From Nectonema munidae (Eukaryota > Nematomorpha > Nectonematoida > Nectonematidae): a stretch of 64,000 nt of DNA. Within the stretch, counting starts at the first letter, position 1. The number at the start of each line of letters is the position of its first letter. The stretch covers positions 682,001 to 746,000 of the forward strand of contig JAUIRK010001029.1 in the NCBI GenBank assembly GCA_030549495.1, in the 5' to 3' direction. Below, in pieces: positions 33,701 to 43,670 of the stretch. The notes beneath the pieces were generated by a model. The model made no database searches. It was not told the origin of the DNA and saw only the letters and a program-made list of their open reading frames with translations. The translations under genes were made by a program, and so were the position numbers.

Positions 33701-34638
33701 TATTCTTCCAATTTAAGCGAAGGCAGCGAAAATGGTTGACCATAAGTCAATTTCCAAAAATGGATTTACCACAAATCAATTTCGGCATTGTTAAGATTTA
33801 ATTACCTTCCCTATCATGCTGGAACTGACCCTAAGGTCTATAAATCATTCATATAGCGCTAGATCTCTTTTACCTTTCTTAATCTTTTGGTGAGCTTCAC
33901 CATGAAACTAAATTCTGCATTGATTTCTAAATATTTTGGGTGGGGAACGAGTGGAATATTCCCTAAGAGGGTTAATTTTGGGGCAAATAGCACCAAAGAT
34001 AATGAACTTACATTTTGAAAAATTTAAGGATCCATCTAGTGAAATTCCTCCCTAATACGGTATTTACATTTGTAAGGTCTTTGCAACTACGAAGGACACG
34101 CTTGGCAGCGTAATATACATATATATGTTGTCTGGGAAGTTGATTAACCTAGCATAGATATACTTTTGGAAAGCTTCCTTAATGTCAGATACGTAGATGT
34201 TAAACAGAAGTGGGCTTAGAGGCGAAACCTCTCCTCCTATACTTATTCTTGAAAATTCCTTATTTATTTTGGCTAGTAATGAGCGTTGAGAAAGGAAACT
34301 GCATACCTTAAAGATGCACGATGGCACAAACATGCTACTGAATTTGAACACCAAACCTTTTGCCAGACAATATCAAAAGCCTTCTCAAGCTCGTAAGATA
34401 TTATGCCTACGTTGAGGCAATCATTCAAGCTTTTTGCCATAGTTTTTTAAAACCAATATGCTTGTCTGGGATTATTGCCTGCTCTTTCCACCAAGCATCG
34501 CGTACTCCAAAGATCTTTTTTTATAAACATGGCTGAGGCAAGGGAGAAGACTGATAGATAATAGGATAGATAATTTACCGCTACTCTTGCCAGCCTTAGG
34601 CACACAAACAAGTATCACACTTTTATAGCATTTTGGAC
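33700..34638 (-). pseudogene. LINE reverse transcriptase fragment
   Basis: Minus-strand pieces in order read KSVILVCVPKAGKS, then ISLLPCLSHVYKK, then GGEVSPLSPLLFNIYVSDI (the G-x-x-x-S-P-L-L-F-N-I-Y-V-S-D block), a decayed active-site region near FPDN, and HPKYLEINAEFSF (the usual PKYLGI...) near 33910. This is the ordered fingers-palm pattern of a non-LTR retrotransposon. It is broken in several places. The upstream part resumes beyond the hAT insertion at 35266. Confidence 0.75.
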
Positions 34639-35265
34639 CAGGACCGTATCAAGGGATTGTGGCGCCCCAGGGCAAAGGTCCTGAATGGAGCCCCTTGCTC
34701 TTTCTTTTCTCACTCATCCACACCCCATTCTGGCTTAAAAAGTGATTTAGAAAAAAAATGCTCACATTTTTATTAAGCCACATAATTCAGATATATACTG
34801 ACTGAGTCGAAGATAGTCTCCATTAGATGTTCTTTTTCGTGTTTTATCACCAGCAAAATTATCGATGACTTCGTCAAAATCAACACAATCGAGAACTTCT
34901 TTCTCAATGCTCATAAGAGCCTAACTTTGGAGGCGGGCTTGCCCCATAGTGCTCCTTAGGTAGGACTTACTAAGTTTTAGCTTGCTGAATGACCTTTTAC
35001 AGGATGCAATAGAAATTCCAATTGTCAGCATGATCCTCAGAGCCACTTGTAGATTCGGACAGAGTCCTGGGTGCGAGCACAGAAAACCAAGCAACTCCAT
35101 AGCGTTTGCGGGTTTTTCCTTCCGAGGTTTCAAAAACATTTGGACCTCCTCAATTTCCATCTCAAGCTCTGCTGCGTTGACATCAGTGACAATGAAATGG
35201 CGCCCCATAGGTGTGGCATCCCGGGGCAATTGTCCCCACTGCCTTCCCCCTCGATAAGGTCCTGG
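34639..35265 (-). mobile_element. hAT element of ZMYM1-like type, 627 bp, inside LINE
   Basis: It begins CAGGACCGTATCAAGGG and, from the other end on the minus strand, CAGGACCTTATCGAGGG. Flanks TTTTGGAC and GTTTGGAT agree at six of eight positions, fitting an aged 8-bp duplication. GGCGCCCCAGGGCAA- and CCGGGGCAATTGTCCCC-like words sit near the ends, as is usual for this family. Only the C-terminal transposase part is kept. Confidence 0.75.
34757..35229 (-). pseudogene. hAT (ZMYM1-like) C-terminal dimerisation domain
   Basis: The minus-strand frame reads FLKPRKEKPANAMELLGFL, LCPNLQVALRIMLTIGISIA, SCKRSFSKLKLSKSYLR and STMGQARLQS, then after one stop continues in the same frame with ALMSIEKEVLDCVDFDEVID and NFAGDKTRKR. 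SxxRSFSKLKLxKxYLRSTM is the hallmark of the hAT dimerisation domain in transposases related to ZMYM1. Catalytic blocks are absent. Confidence 0.8.
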
Positions 35266-35604
35266 TTTGGATAGAAGCCAACTTTGCCCTGCATTGGGTC
35301 TTGCTTTATTTTTGAACTCTAAAAAATATTAACGATTTAAATTTGTGCATTTTTTAAAACTCATTCAAACAAAAAATAACTTAATTTGCATCTATCCTAA
35401 ACCTTACATGAGCTACAACGTGGTCTGCAGCTAAATCACGCGAACATCTTTATAATCAGCATTGGAATGATGGTATTGATTGCTTATTTTAATGGATTTT
35501 TATAAGGTTGAGCAATTAGAAAACATTTTTCAAAAAATACACTGCACTCAACTGAATTCGTTTAAGAGTTTTGTAAATCTTTTTAGAGTTGGAGCAAATT
35601 TCCA
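35266..35604. other. End of LINE and 5' flank of primase gene
   Basis: The first part (GTTTGGATAGAAGCCAACTT) may continue the interrupted LINE. The remainder is AT-rich and should contain the primase promoter and short leader. No TATA box or initiator could be assigned. Confidence 0.4.
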
Positions 35605-36999
35605 ATGCAGTTCGATCAGCCTTTCAATAAGAAAACAAAGTTAGGCGAAGGAGAGAATTTTTATAATGAAAGTTCATTAGATGAATTTATTAATTTTTAC
35701 AAAAATCCTCCAAAAAAGATAATATCATTAGCAGATTTTGACAAGTTTTCGCACGAAAGATATTTAATTCTTCAAGCAATTGAAAACGCAGCCTTCAAAA
35801 ATACAAAATTCAGCGAAGCATATATGAGCGATCTGGAAAAGGAGATAAATAAAGTGAAAAGGAGTTTTTCCCATAAGTTGAAAGATAGCAGTGCACTTAG
35901 CACAAAGATATCAAGCAAGGATGAAGATGAGATTGGTCACTTTTTGCTGAGACTTTGTCTGTGCAAAACGGATGAACTACGTAAGCGCTTTGTTAACCTA
36001 GAAGCAGATTACTTCAAGTTCAAACTGCTTCAATACCACTCAATCCTGAACCTCGAAGAGCTTTTAAATGTGGCTGCAATCAAATATGAAGTCATTAGCC
36101 AAGGAGAAAAGGAAACACTTAAAAAGTTTTTGACTGCTGCATCATTCCATCTATCCGAAATTAAAGTGATGACTTTGAAGTATTTTAAAGTGCACTGGAC
36201 CTTGGTTGCTGAGTTGGTGCGTAAACGATATGTTTATTTGCGCAAGGGGAACGCATATGTTCCATCTAGTGAAATTGCTAATCTCTTGGTACCAAAGTTT
36301 AGAGCTCACTTATCCCAAGCACTAATTTCCATGTCTAAAATGATGCACAGCATTGAAGAGGAAGAAAGGTTAGTTCCAATGATTAACAACTTCTACGAAA
36401 GATATTCCATGAATGAAGATCCTACTTCGAGTTTGCCAGTCCAAAGCATCTCTTCCAACCAAGTGGCTTCTTTGAAAAAAAGTTTTCCTCTATGCATGCG
36501 AATTCTTCATGAAGCTCTGGAGTCTGATCACAAGCTAAGACATTGGGGCAGACGACAGTATGGTTTGTTCCTTAAAGCAATAGGGCTTTCTTTGCCTGAA
36601 GCTCTCAAGTTTTGGAATTCGCACTTTACCAAGCTCATAGACTCTGAAAAGTTTGAAAAGCAGTACTCCTATTCAATACGTCATAATTACGGACAAGAAG
36701 GTAAGCGAGTATCCTACTCAGACTACTCGTGCTTAAAAATAATAATGTCTAATCCTCCTGCAGCCGGCGACTACCACGGATGTCCGTTCAAGCATTCTGA
36801 TAAAGAGTTTCTGGTTAAGAGGTTGAGAGCTTCGTATCCTGGTCTGAGCATGGCGCAGATAAGTGAAATTGCAGAAGTTGCCAAAGGCGGGCACTATCAA
36901 GTGGCTTGTGCTAAACACTGGTCCCATCTTCATCCTTCATCCAAAGAACAAGTTTGTATAAATTACCCTTCTGATTTCTATAAAAAATGTTCAGAGTAA
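35605..36999 (+). CDS. PRIM2: DNA primase large subunit
   Basis: This 464-codon protein is the regulatory subunit of primase in the nuclear DNA polymerase alpha complex, which makes RNA primers for replication together with PRIM1. Recognisable blocks are FLLRLCLCKTDELRKRF, YVYLRKGNAYVPSSEI, FRAHLSQAL, then SFPLCMRILHEAL, HWGRRQYGLFLKAIGLSL, YSYSIRHNYGQEGKR, YSCLKIIMSNPPAAGDYHGC and KGGHYQVACAKHW. The four Fe-S cluster cysteines are present (residues 297, 376, 393 and 435) with spacing 79/17/42, close to the human protein. The usual length is about 500 residues; the difference is a shorter C-terminal tail. There are no introns and the frame is intact, so it is either a naturally single-exon gene or an intact retrocopy. 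The upstream frame has no better start. AATAAA overlaps the stop codon. Confidence 0.97.
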   Translation: MQFDQPFNKKTKLGEGENFYNESSLDEFINFYKNPPKKIISLADFDKFSHERYLILQAIENAAFKNTKFSEAYMSDLEKEINKVKRSFSHKLKDSSALSTKISSKDEDEIGHFLLRLCLCKTDELRKRFVNLEADYFKFKLLQYHSILNLEELLNVAAIKYEVISQGEKETLKKFLTAASFHLSEIKVMTLKYFKVHWTLVAELVRKRYVYLRKGNAYVPSSEIANLLVPKFRAHLSQALISMSKMMHSIEEEERLVPMINNFYERYSMNEDPTSSLPVQSISSNQVASLKKSFPLCMRILHEALESDHKLRHWGRRQYGLFLKAIGLSLPEALKFWNSHFTKLIDSEKFEKQYSYSIRHNYGQEGKRVSYSDYSCLKIIMSNPPAAGDYHGCPFKHSDKEFLVKRLRASYPGLSMAQISEIAEVAKGGHYQVACAKHWSHLHPSSKEQVCINYPSDFYKKCSE

Positions 37000-37004
37000 A
37001 TAAA
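36999..37004 (+). promoter_or_regulatory. Poly(A) signal overlapping the PRIM2 stop
   Basis: The stop TAA runs into AATAAA (sequence GAGTAAATAAAA), so the 3' untranslated region may be only about 20-35 bases if this signal is used. Confidence 0.5.
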
Positions 37005-37139
37005 AAAGAATTATTTTGTAAACATCCTTGTCTTCATAAAATTCTTTTTCACTAAGAGATTTCAGTTATCTGTTATTAAAGGACAGCGGTTGCTTGTTTT
37101 AAATGATAATGAACAATTTGGAGTACTTTTGAGAACGCA

Positions 37140-37240
37140 TGAGGGAGATAGATGTTATGATTTGAACTTCTAGCATTGAACCCAGGGGTTTTTGTCTCTT
37201 ATTCGCATTCTACGAGAGATGCGATTACCCTAAAGAAAAA
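37140..37240 (-). repeat. Weak tRNA-like repeat
   Basis: On the minus strand GGGTAATCGCATCTCTCGTAG and, about 30 bases on, GGGTTCAATGC resemble box A and box B. The match is weaker than at 22070 or 32945. Confidence 0.25.
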
Positions 37241-37594
37241 GTATTATATGAATGAGTAACTATTGAAATATAAAAATATTTTTTGAAAGGCTAATACACT
37301 ACAGATGGATCAATTTCATATTTTTTTTAAGTCAAATGCAAATATTTTGTTCGGAATTCAAAAATACAAATACTTTTAATTGTGAATTTAAAAATCGAAA
37401 TATAAGTTTTAAAGATTGTAAAGATAAAAATAAATTGGATTAATATTTTATAAATTGTGAGTTGAAAAAATTTCTTTTAAATCTATTTTCTATTAACATC
37501 AAAAAAAAAAAGAAAGGTTGTGATCCCGATAACATTCCAATAGAATTTATAAAGAAAGGAGGTTCATCGTTACATGAAAAAATATATATATTTC

Positions 37595-39135
37595 ATCTCC
37601 AACCTGTATACTACGATGATTCACCTCCAACCTCTATACTACGATGATTCATCTCAAACCTGTATACTACAATGGTTTCTATCCCATGTACAAATGACTA
37701 GGGAGACAGTGTTCAACTTTGTTCATATTTTGCTAGATGTAAGATTTGATATACCTCATTCGGAGATACGATGTTACATAAGTTATTACCAGGGCGAGGA
37801 AAAATTGACCCAAAAAATTAGAAAAAATTGACTTTTACTCAGAGAAAAAATTGACTTTTTAAAGTTTCATTGAATTGAACAACTATGAACACTTTAGAGA
37901 AAGTATTGAAAATTATTTCAAAGAATCCATGACTTTGTAATACAACAACATATAATTAATGACATTTTCTGATTTGAAATTCGATCATTTTCTAGCAGTT
38001 TTTCCAGTTTAGAAAAAGATCTTTCTACTTCTAAAGTTAAAACTTGACAATTTTGTAATTTGGGATAAGTACTGCGAGAGATTTGAGAGTTTTCCATATT
38101 CATGATTTTATTCATTTCATTTTATTTGAATTTATTTTCAAGATAACTTTTAACGCCACATTCGTCTTAAATGAAATAATGTTGAAGAAACAAGTAAAGG
38201 CATCTTCGACTGAAAAAGTCTCTATGTTAACCTTTTCCTACTAAATCAATGAATCGTGAATATTCTCTAATTATTATTATTGTTAGCAAGTTTTGACACA
38301 GATTTTCTTTTTTAACAATTTCTTGAAATTTGGCAATAAAATTCCATCATCTTCATCATTAATTTCTTCACTGCTGGAAGATTTTAATGAAAATATTTTG
38401 CTGCTTGCAACCAATTTGTCAATTTCGTTACAATTGGAACTGAAGTGTTGCCGATAGGTTTGAAAAGAGAACGTCTTTTTCTATTACTAATTTTGAATGA
38501 TTTAATGCTGGTAATCTATAATTTTGCAGGATAACTTAACTTTTAAGGTAAACTTGTGTAAAAGATGTGAAAAACATGCAATGATAAAAAAGTTAGGGAA
38601 TGAAATTCCTTAACTTCTGCAGCGGATATATCGTATGTAACCGCGTTTGTCAACAAAAAAATTGTCTTACAAAAAAATTCTTCATGTTTAACCTCAGTCA
38701 GGCAAACTTTATAGTAAAACCTTTTATTAGATGAAAAAAAGCCCAACTATTGTGAAAGTGTTGATATAAAGAAGAAATCTTGTATGTATCGCTTATAACA
38801 ATTTTAGGCACATTGAATCAAAAAGTGTTAAATATAAAAATTGACTTTATTGACCTAAACTCGAAAAATTGACTTTAATTGACTTAAAAATTTGAAATTA
38901 GTTCAAAAAATTTTAGACTAAAGATCTTCAGAGAGTTTTTGCTAAACGGAAATAAAAGTTGACTTTATTGACATTTATTCGCCCTGGTTATTACCTGTAT
39001 ACTACGATGGTTCATCTTCAACCTGTATACTGTGATGGTTCATCTCCAACCTGTGAGTTCATATTTTGCTAGATGTAAGATTTGATATACCTCATTCGGG
39101 GAGACGATGTTAAATAAGCCATTACCTATATTTTT
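37595..39135 (+). repeat. Minisatellite and duplicated block around the hAT copy
   Basis: Units of about 28 bases (CCAACCTGTATACTACGATG followed by ATTCACCT) occur at 37598-37680 and again at 38995-39052. A 70-base block starting GTTCATATTTTGCTAGATGT and ending near ATAAG..ATTACC occurs at 37719-37790 and 39057-39128. The hAT copy at 37790-38986 sits inside this array. Confidence 0.75.
37790..38986 (-). mobile_element. hAT-type element, 1.2-kb deletion derivative, copy 2
   Basis: Flanked by an exact 8-bp duplication GTTATTAC (37782-37789 and 38987-38994), with ends CAGGGCGAGGA and TTCGCCCTG. It is the reverse of the copy at 14574-15784 and keeps the same remnants: a frame with VERSFSKLEKLL (38115-37918) and a cysteine-pair frame YYKVCLTEVKHEEFFCK (38746-38543). 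It cannot move alone, but its clear duplication suggests a younger insertion than the LINE it sits in. Confidence 0.9.
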
Positions 39136-40015
39136 GCATATATATATATTCTAATAAAGAAATGTTACAGAGATGGAAAAGTACTTGACGATTTTAAAGA
39201 AAGTGCCATGATACTCCAACCAGAAAATAGAAGTAAAAATATATGCGAGAACAATAGCACAGGTAAATCACATTAAAAAATATATTTACAGAAATCTTGA
39301 AAAAAGAAGAAAGCCTTCTAAATGAGGTGAAAAAGTATCAATATGGATTTCAGAAGGAAAATGGAATGATAGATGCAATAATGAATCTGAAACTAATTGT
39401 AGAAAAATATTTAAGATGTGGAAAAAAAGTTTATGTTTGTTTTGTTGATTTCAAAAAAGCGTGAAAAGACCTGAGTTATGAAAGATTCAGAAAACAAAGG
39501 ACGAATACGATTTAAGAATGATAAAAAAAAACTGTATAGAAATCAGAAAGCGAAGCTTCTAAATAAAGAAAAGACAAATAAAGGAGTAAAATAAGGATAC
39601 ATCTTATCAACTCTACTATATAATGTGTATGCACAAGAAATCATGAATAACTAAATAACAATTATAGTCTTAGTATAAATAGAGGAAAAATCCATAGATT
39701 AAATTCGCTGATGATATACCGTTATACTAAGTGATAGTGAACACGGCTTAAGAACATTATTGGAGAAGTTGATAAGATATTCTCAAGAAAGAGGTTTAGA
39801 AGTAAACAAGAAAAAGACTCAAAAGGATTATCAAGTTTGGAATTTGAAAAATGAAAGAGTACTCGATGTCTTGGTTGCATGATTGAGATTCAACTTGGTA
39901 AAGACTCAAAAGACAAAAAATGGTTAATAAGTCGAAAAATCAACTAAATTAAAATTATTATTATTGAAAACCTTTGTTCGGTCAGTAACAAGTTATTGAT
40001 GTGAAACATAGATAT

Positions 40016-41488
40016 TAGGGTGGTCCATAAAAATGAAAAACGCAGATAAAAACATTTTGTCGAAACATCTACAAGCCAATTTCCTTCTCAGCAGAGTCAT
40101 GTAAAGACTCGTTGTCATCTAAACAGTCTGATGATGAACAGGAAAAAGCAACTCCACAAAAAAACGATTTCGACCTAGCAATGTCTGGACTCAAGAGCTT
40201 ACAGCAGCCTTAGATCGCACAGGAATAACAGATCGTAATTCGTAATGCTATGTTTGTGGTAGCTGAGACCGTCAGAAGTCTTGGACAGGATCCTAGCAAG
40301 CTCCCCCAGCGTCAAACGGCATAGAGAAAGCACTGTGAACAACAATGGACGAACTTACAGAACATATTCAGAGCCGAAGGCAAAACATGCATTGTGATAG
40401 CAAGTTATTACCATCCCTCATTTGTTCAAAGACATCCATAGACCGCCTTTCAGTTTCAATAACAGCTGTCTCTACTGGAGAAACACAACTTCTTGGTGTA
40501 CCAAAACTGAAATCAGGAACCGGCAAAAATCAAGCTGCAACAGTTTATAAACTTTTACAAGAATGGTGTTTAGAGGAAAAAGTTGCAGGCTTTTGCTTCG
40601 ATACAACTGCATCCAACACTGGACGTTTATCAGGAGCATGCACTCTTCTAGAACAAAGACTTTGTCGTTAATTTAACATGCCGCCACCAAATTTACGAAT
40701 TAGTTCTTGGTGCCGTATTTTCTATATGCTCTGGAGCTACTTCGGGTCCCAATGTTCAACTTTTTCGTTGATTTCAAAAAAACTGGAGTTCTCTTGACAA
40801 GTCCAACTATCAAACTGGAAAAGACTTAGAAGATCTACAGCCTAACAGGGATTGCATTATAAAGTTTGCAAAATCTAAGCTGAAGCAGGAAAATCATCAA
40901 GATGATTACATGGAATTCTTGAAACTAGCGATTATTTGCCTTGGAGGAAATGTACACAATTTTAATTTAGCCAGGAGCTTCACGCCAGATGGATGGCAAA
41001 ACTCGTGTACTGTTTGAAGATTTGGATGTTCCAAAAACAACTTAAAGATCTTACCCAACGTGAAGAATCCTGTGTTCGTGATGTGAGCATTTTTTCCATT
41101 TTAGTTTATATGAAAGCTTGGTTTTCTGCTCCTGACGCCGCAGTTGCTCCGCGAACAGGCTTAGAAATTCTGAAGAAACTAAACTCATATCACAATGAGC
41201 GTGTTGGAAGAGCGGCAAAAGATAGACTGCAACAACACTTGTGGTATGAGTCAGAAGAGCTTGCAGCACTATCGCTGTTTGATGAATCTGTTTCAGCACC
41301 GACAAAAAGCGCTATAGTGGGAGGGGGTGCAGAAGCTCGCTAGATAAAGACCTTGAGCCACCTCTAAATAGTATTTGTCAAGGTTTAAGTTTTGCACACA
41401 TATTTCATCTCAAATGGAAACAGAATCACGCCAGGGAGCAAAGAAAATCTTATTTTCATTTTACTCCTATATGTAGTGGACCACCCTA
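40016..41488 (+). mobile_element. hAT-like element inserted in LINE
   Basis: It starts TAGGGTGGTCCATAAAA and ends TAGTGGACCACCCTA, giving a 12-bp inverted terminal repeat (TAGGGTGGTCCA). The flanks ATAGATAT (40008-40015) and ATGGATAT (41489-41496) match at seven of eight bases. It lies exactly where the LINE reading breaks between CETWI-like and LWFYRR-like phrases. Confidence 0.8.
40345..41343 (+). pseudogene. Transposon protein with FDTTASNTG motif, broken
   Basis: The frame at 40345-40671 contains ETQLLGVPKLKSGTGKNQAA and GFCFDTTASNTGRLSGACTL. Decayed frames follow (RHQIYELVL-like, NLARSFTPDGW) and then the frame at 40993-41343 with RWMAKLVYCLKIWMFQKQ, RDVSIFSILVYMKAWF and RLQQHLWYESEELAALSLFD. 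I recall this as an uncharacterised protein family repeated in genomes of copepods, hydra and spiders. The conserved aspartate in FDTTASN and the late C-terminal helices suggest an RNase H-like, hAT-related transposase; this is inference. Confidence 0.6.
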
Positions 41489-41819
41489 ATGGATATATAA
41501 TAAAGAAAAGGAAATTATGGTTCTACAGAAGGATTTTAAAAGCTTCATGGATAGGAAAGCTTCATGGAAGGAATGAAAATAAATGATAAAAGTTTAAAGC
41601 ATGAAGATGAAGTGGAGATAAACCGCACAATGCTCTACGCCATAAAGATATCAAGCAAACAATAGAAGCTAAAAATGCCATAGGAGGTCCTATAAATGAA
41701 TGCTTTGACAATATATTGAAATGGGAAAATTTCGATGCTATCAAAAAGCAAAACGCTGCGTTAGATCAGATGGAAATGGTTTGCCGAACACCTTAATGCA
41801 GGGATAATCCTTCTTTTAT

Positions 41820-43470
41820 GAATGGGCCGCAAAAAAGTATAATATGATAAACTAATTTTGGTCTGTTTTAGGATAAATAGAATTTATTTAAGCAAAAAAC
41901 TAAAAACATATTTAGGAATAACAATTATTATCAAGCAATAAAATCAAATGTATCAAAAAAACATATTTATATTAAAAAGCATTCAAATAAACATGTTTAT
42001 TTTTACCTGAATCGATACGTTGACTGTCTTTTAATGTAGTTTTAAGTTTAAAGGTAGATTTATTTTATCAACTTTTGTGAAATTTAAAATTGCAAACCTA
42101 AATTTGCAATTATGATTTAATGAAAAAGGAACTATAATTAATTTAAGCGTTTATTGGAAAAAAGCCAGATTCAAATTTTTGATGTTTAGGTTGTCACGTT
42201 ATTGAGGAAAAAAGAAGGAGAGGATAGGCAGGTAGCAATGTCCAGCAAAATTTTTAGTTCTATGAATAATTGAAATTATATGACGATTTAATTTGTATTA
42301 CATAAGGATAATTTTTTACTTTTCTTGTTTCATGGGTTTTTTTAGAGCAAAATACCAAGAATTAAATTGGGTCACACTGCGGCCAAAGACATTGCCTAAA
42401 TAAAAGATATCGGAGCGGGCTTCAGGTTGAGCATCCCTGTCCTAATGGCTAACAAATTTCCAAGACGAATATAGGGGTTTGTAAGCTTTTGGAGAGAGAG
42501 GGCAATAAAGTGCCTTTTGCAAAATTGATTTTGCAGTAAATAATATTGAAACAATATAGATAGATGTGAGTGTGGTGACATTACAACTAATTTCAGTAAT
42601 ATCAGACCTAACACGAAAACTTGGAAGATAAATACGACCCAAGGCTCACGTGGAAAAAAAGATGATAAATGTTGCGTAAAAATACCCCATTTTAGCGTTT
42701 TATATTAATTTTTAAAAATATTGAATGGATTTCCTTCATTATGAAAAATTATATCCTATTAAATAATGAGTAAGGGAGCGTTTCTTGGAAACAATGTCTC
42801 AAAGGAATAGTACCATAGAGTACGCTATGTTTCAAAATTACGGTATCGTACGATAGCTTTTTTGTTAAAAAATAGGGTTTGATCTTTGTACATTTTATTA
42901 TCGAAACTTTGAATTGTGAATAAATTAATCTGAGGGACCGTAGTTTGGACACAATCATGAAAGAATTTGTCATTGCAGATTTGTAGTAATTTTCAATTCA
43001 CCGTGTAGGTAGGCAAAAGAGCCTAATAAAAAAATTAAATAATGAAAGTGTGTGGTGATGATTGGTTAATCCGACCTCTACAGTTGGAGCAATAATCAGG
43101 TCGGATTAAAAATATTTAAAAAAATCAATCTTATTATTCACTGAAAAAAATGCGAATGGTAAATTGTCGGATTAGAAGATCATCACTACTATAACATATG
43201 TTAGTTCAGGGACGAGATAGTAGTTATAGTCAGTTAATTGGTCTCTGTAGCAGTATGCTTTTAGGACCGTAATTAAACACTTATGTTAACGTAAATTAAA
43301 TATTCTAGGAATAATCTTATATATGCATATAATCTATTCAAAGGCTAATTCCAAGGCATTGTTAGCTCCTACCCTGGCCTTGTCTTAAACTCGTTATGTA
43401 TTCATAACTCCCATAGTATATCGGAACATAATTATTGGGAAAATATTTTTTAGATTTAGGAGCAAGCTAC
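41820..43470. other. Intergenic, no gene recognised
   Basis: AT-rich non-coding sequence. The minus-strand frames at 42396-42973 have no recognisable content and overlap in different frames. Confidence 0.45.
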
Positions 43471-43474
43471 ATTC

Positions 43475-43670
43475 GGTTGTGTCGGTTTTTATCATTGTTT
43501 TCTTCAGGTAAAAAATTCATAGGTTTTAACAGCGAGGTAGTGTTCTGGCGACTCGATAAGATTCTAGCTAACCACTCGATATTAAGGATGTTTCCTTAAT
43601 TGGGAGCGTTTTTGTTAGGAGTGTATCTTTCTCTAAGCCCTATTCATATATATGAAGATATAGATGCGCA
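43475..43670 (+). repeat. Dispersed repeat, copy 2
   Basis: Diverged copy of the sequence at 31660-31870 (same order of phrases GGTTTTTAT, GTTCTGGCGA, AATTGGGAGCGTTTT and TCTAAGCCCTATTCATATAT). The family is unknown. Confidence 0.45.

Larger units (their letters stand above)
37445..41800 (+). pseudogene. LINE reverse transcriptase, split by several insertions
   Basis: The plus strand reads GCDPDNIPIEFIKKGG (about 37515-37565). After a long interruption it resumes near 39145 with IKKCYRDGKVLDDFKESAMI, then NLKLIVEKYLRCGKKVYVCF and VDFKKA, FADDI at about 39705, SDSEHGLRTLLEKL, and FVRSVTSY followed by a CETWI-like phrase at about 40000. After a second interruption it continues with LWFYRRILKASWIGK (about 41515-41560). 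This is the ordered core and thumb of a non-LTR retrotransposon. Many frame changes show that it is old. Interruptions are a minisatellite plus hAT copy (37595-39135) and a hAT-like element (40016-41488). Confidence 0.75.
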
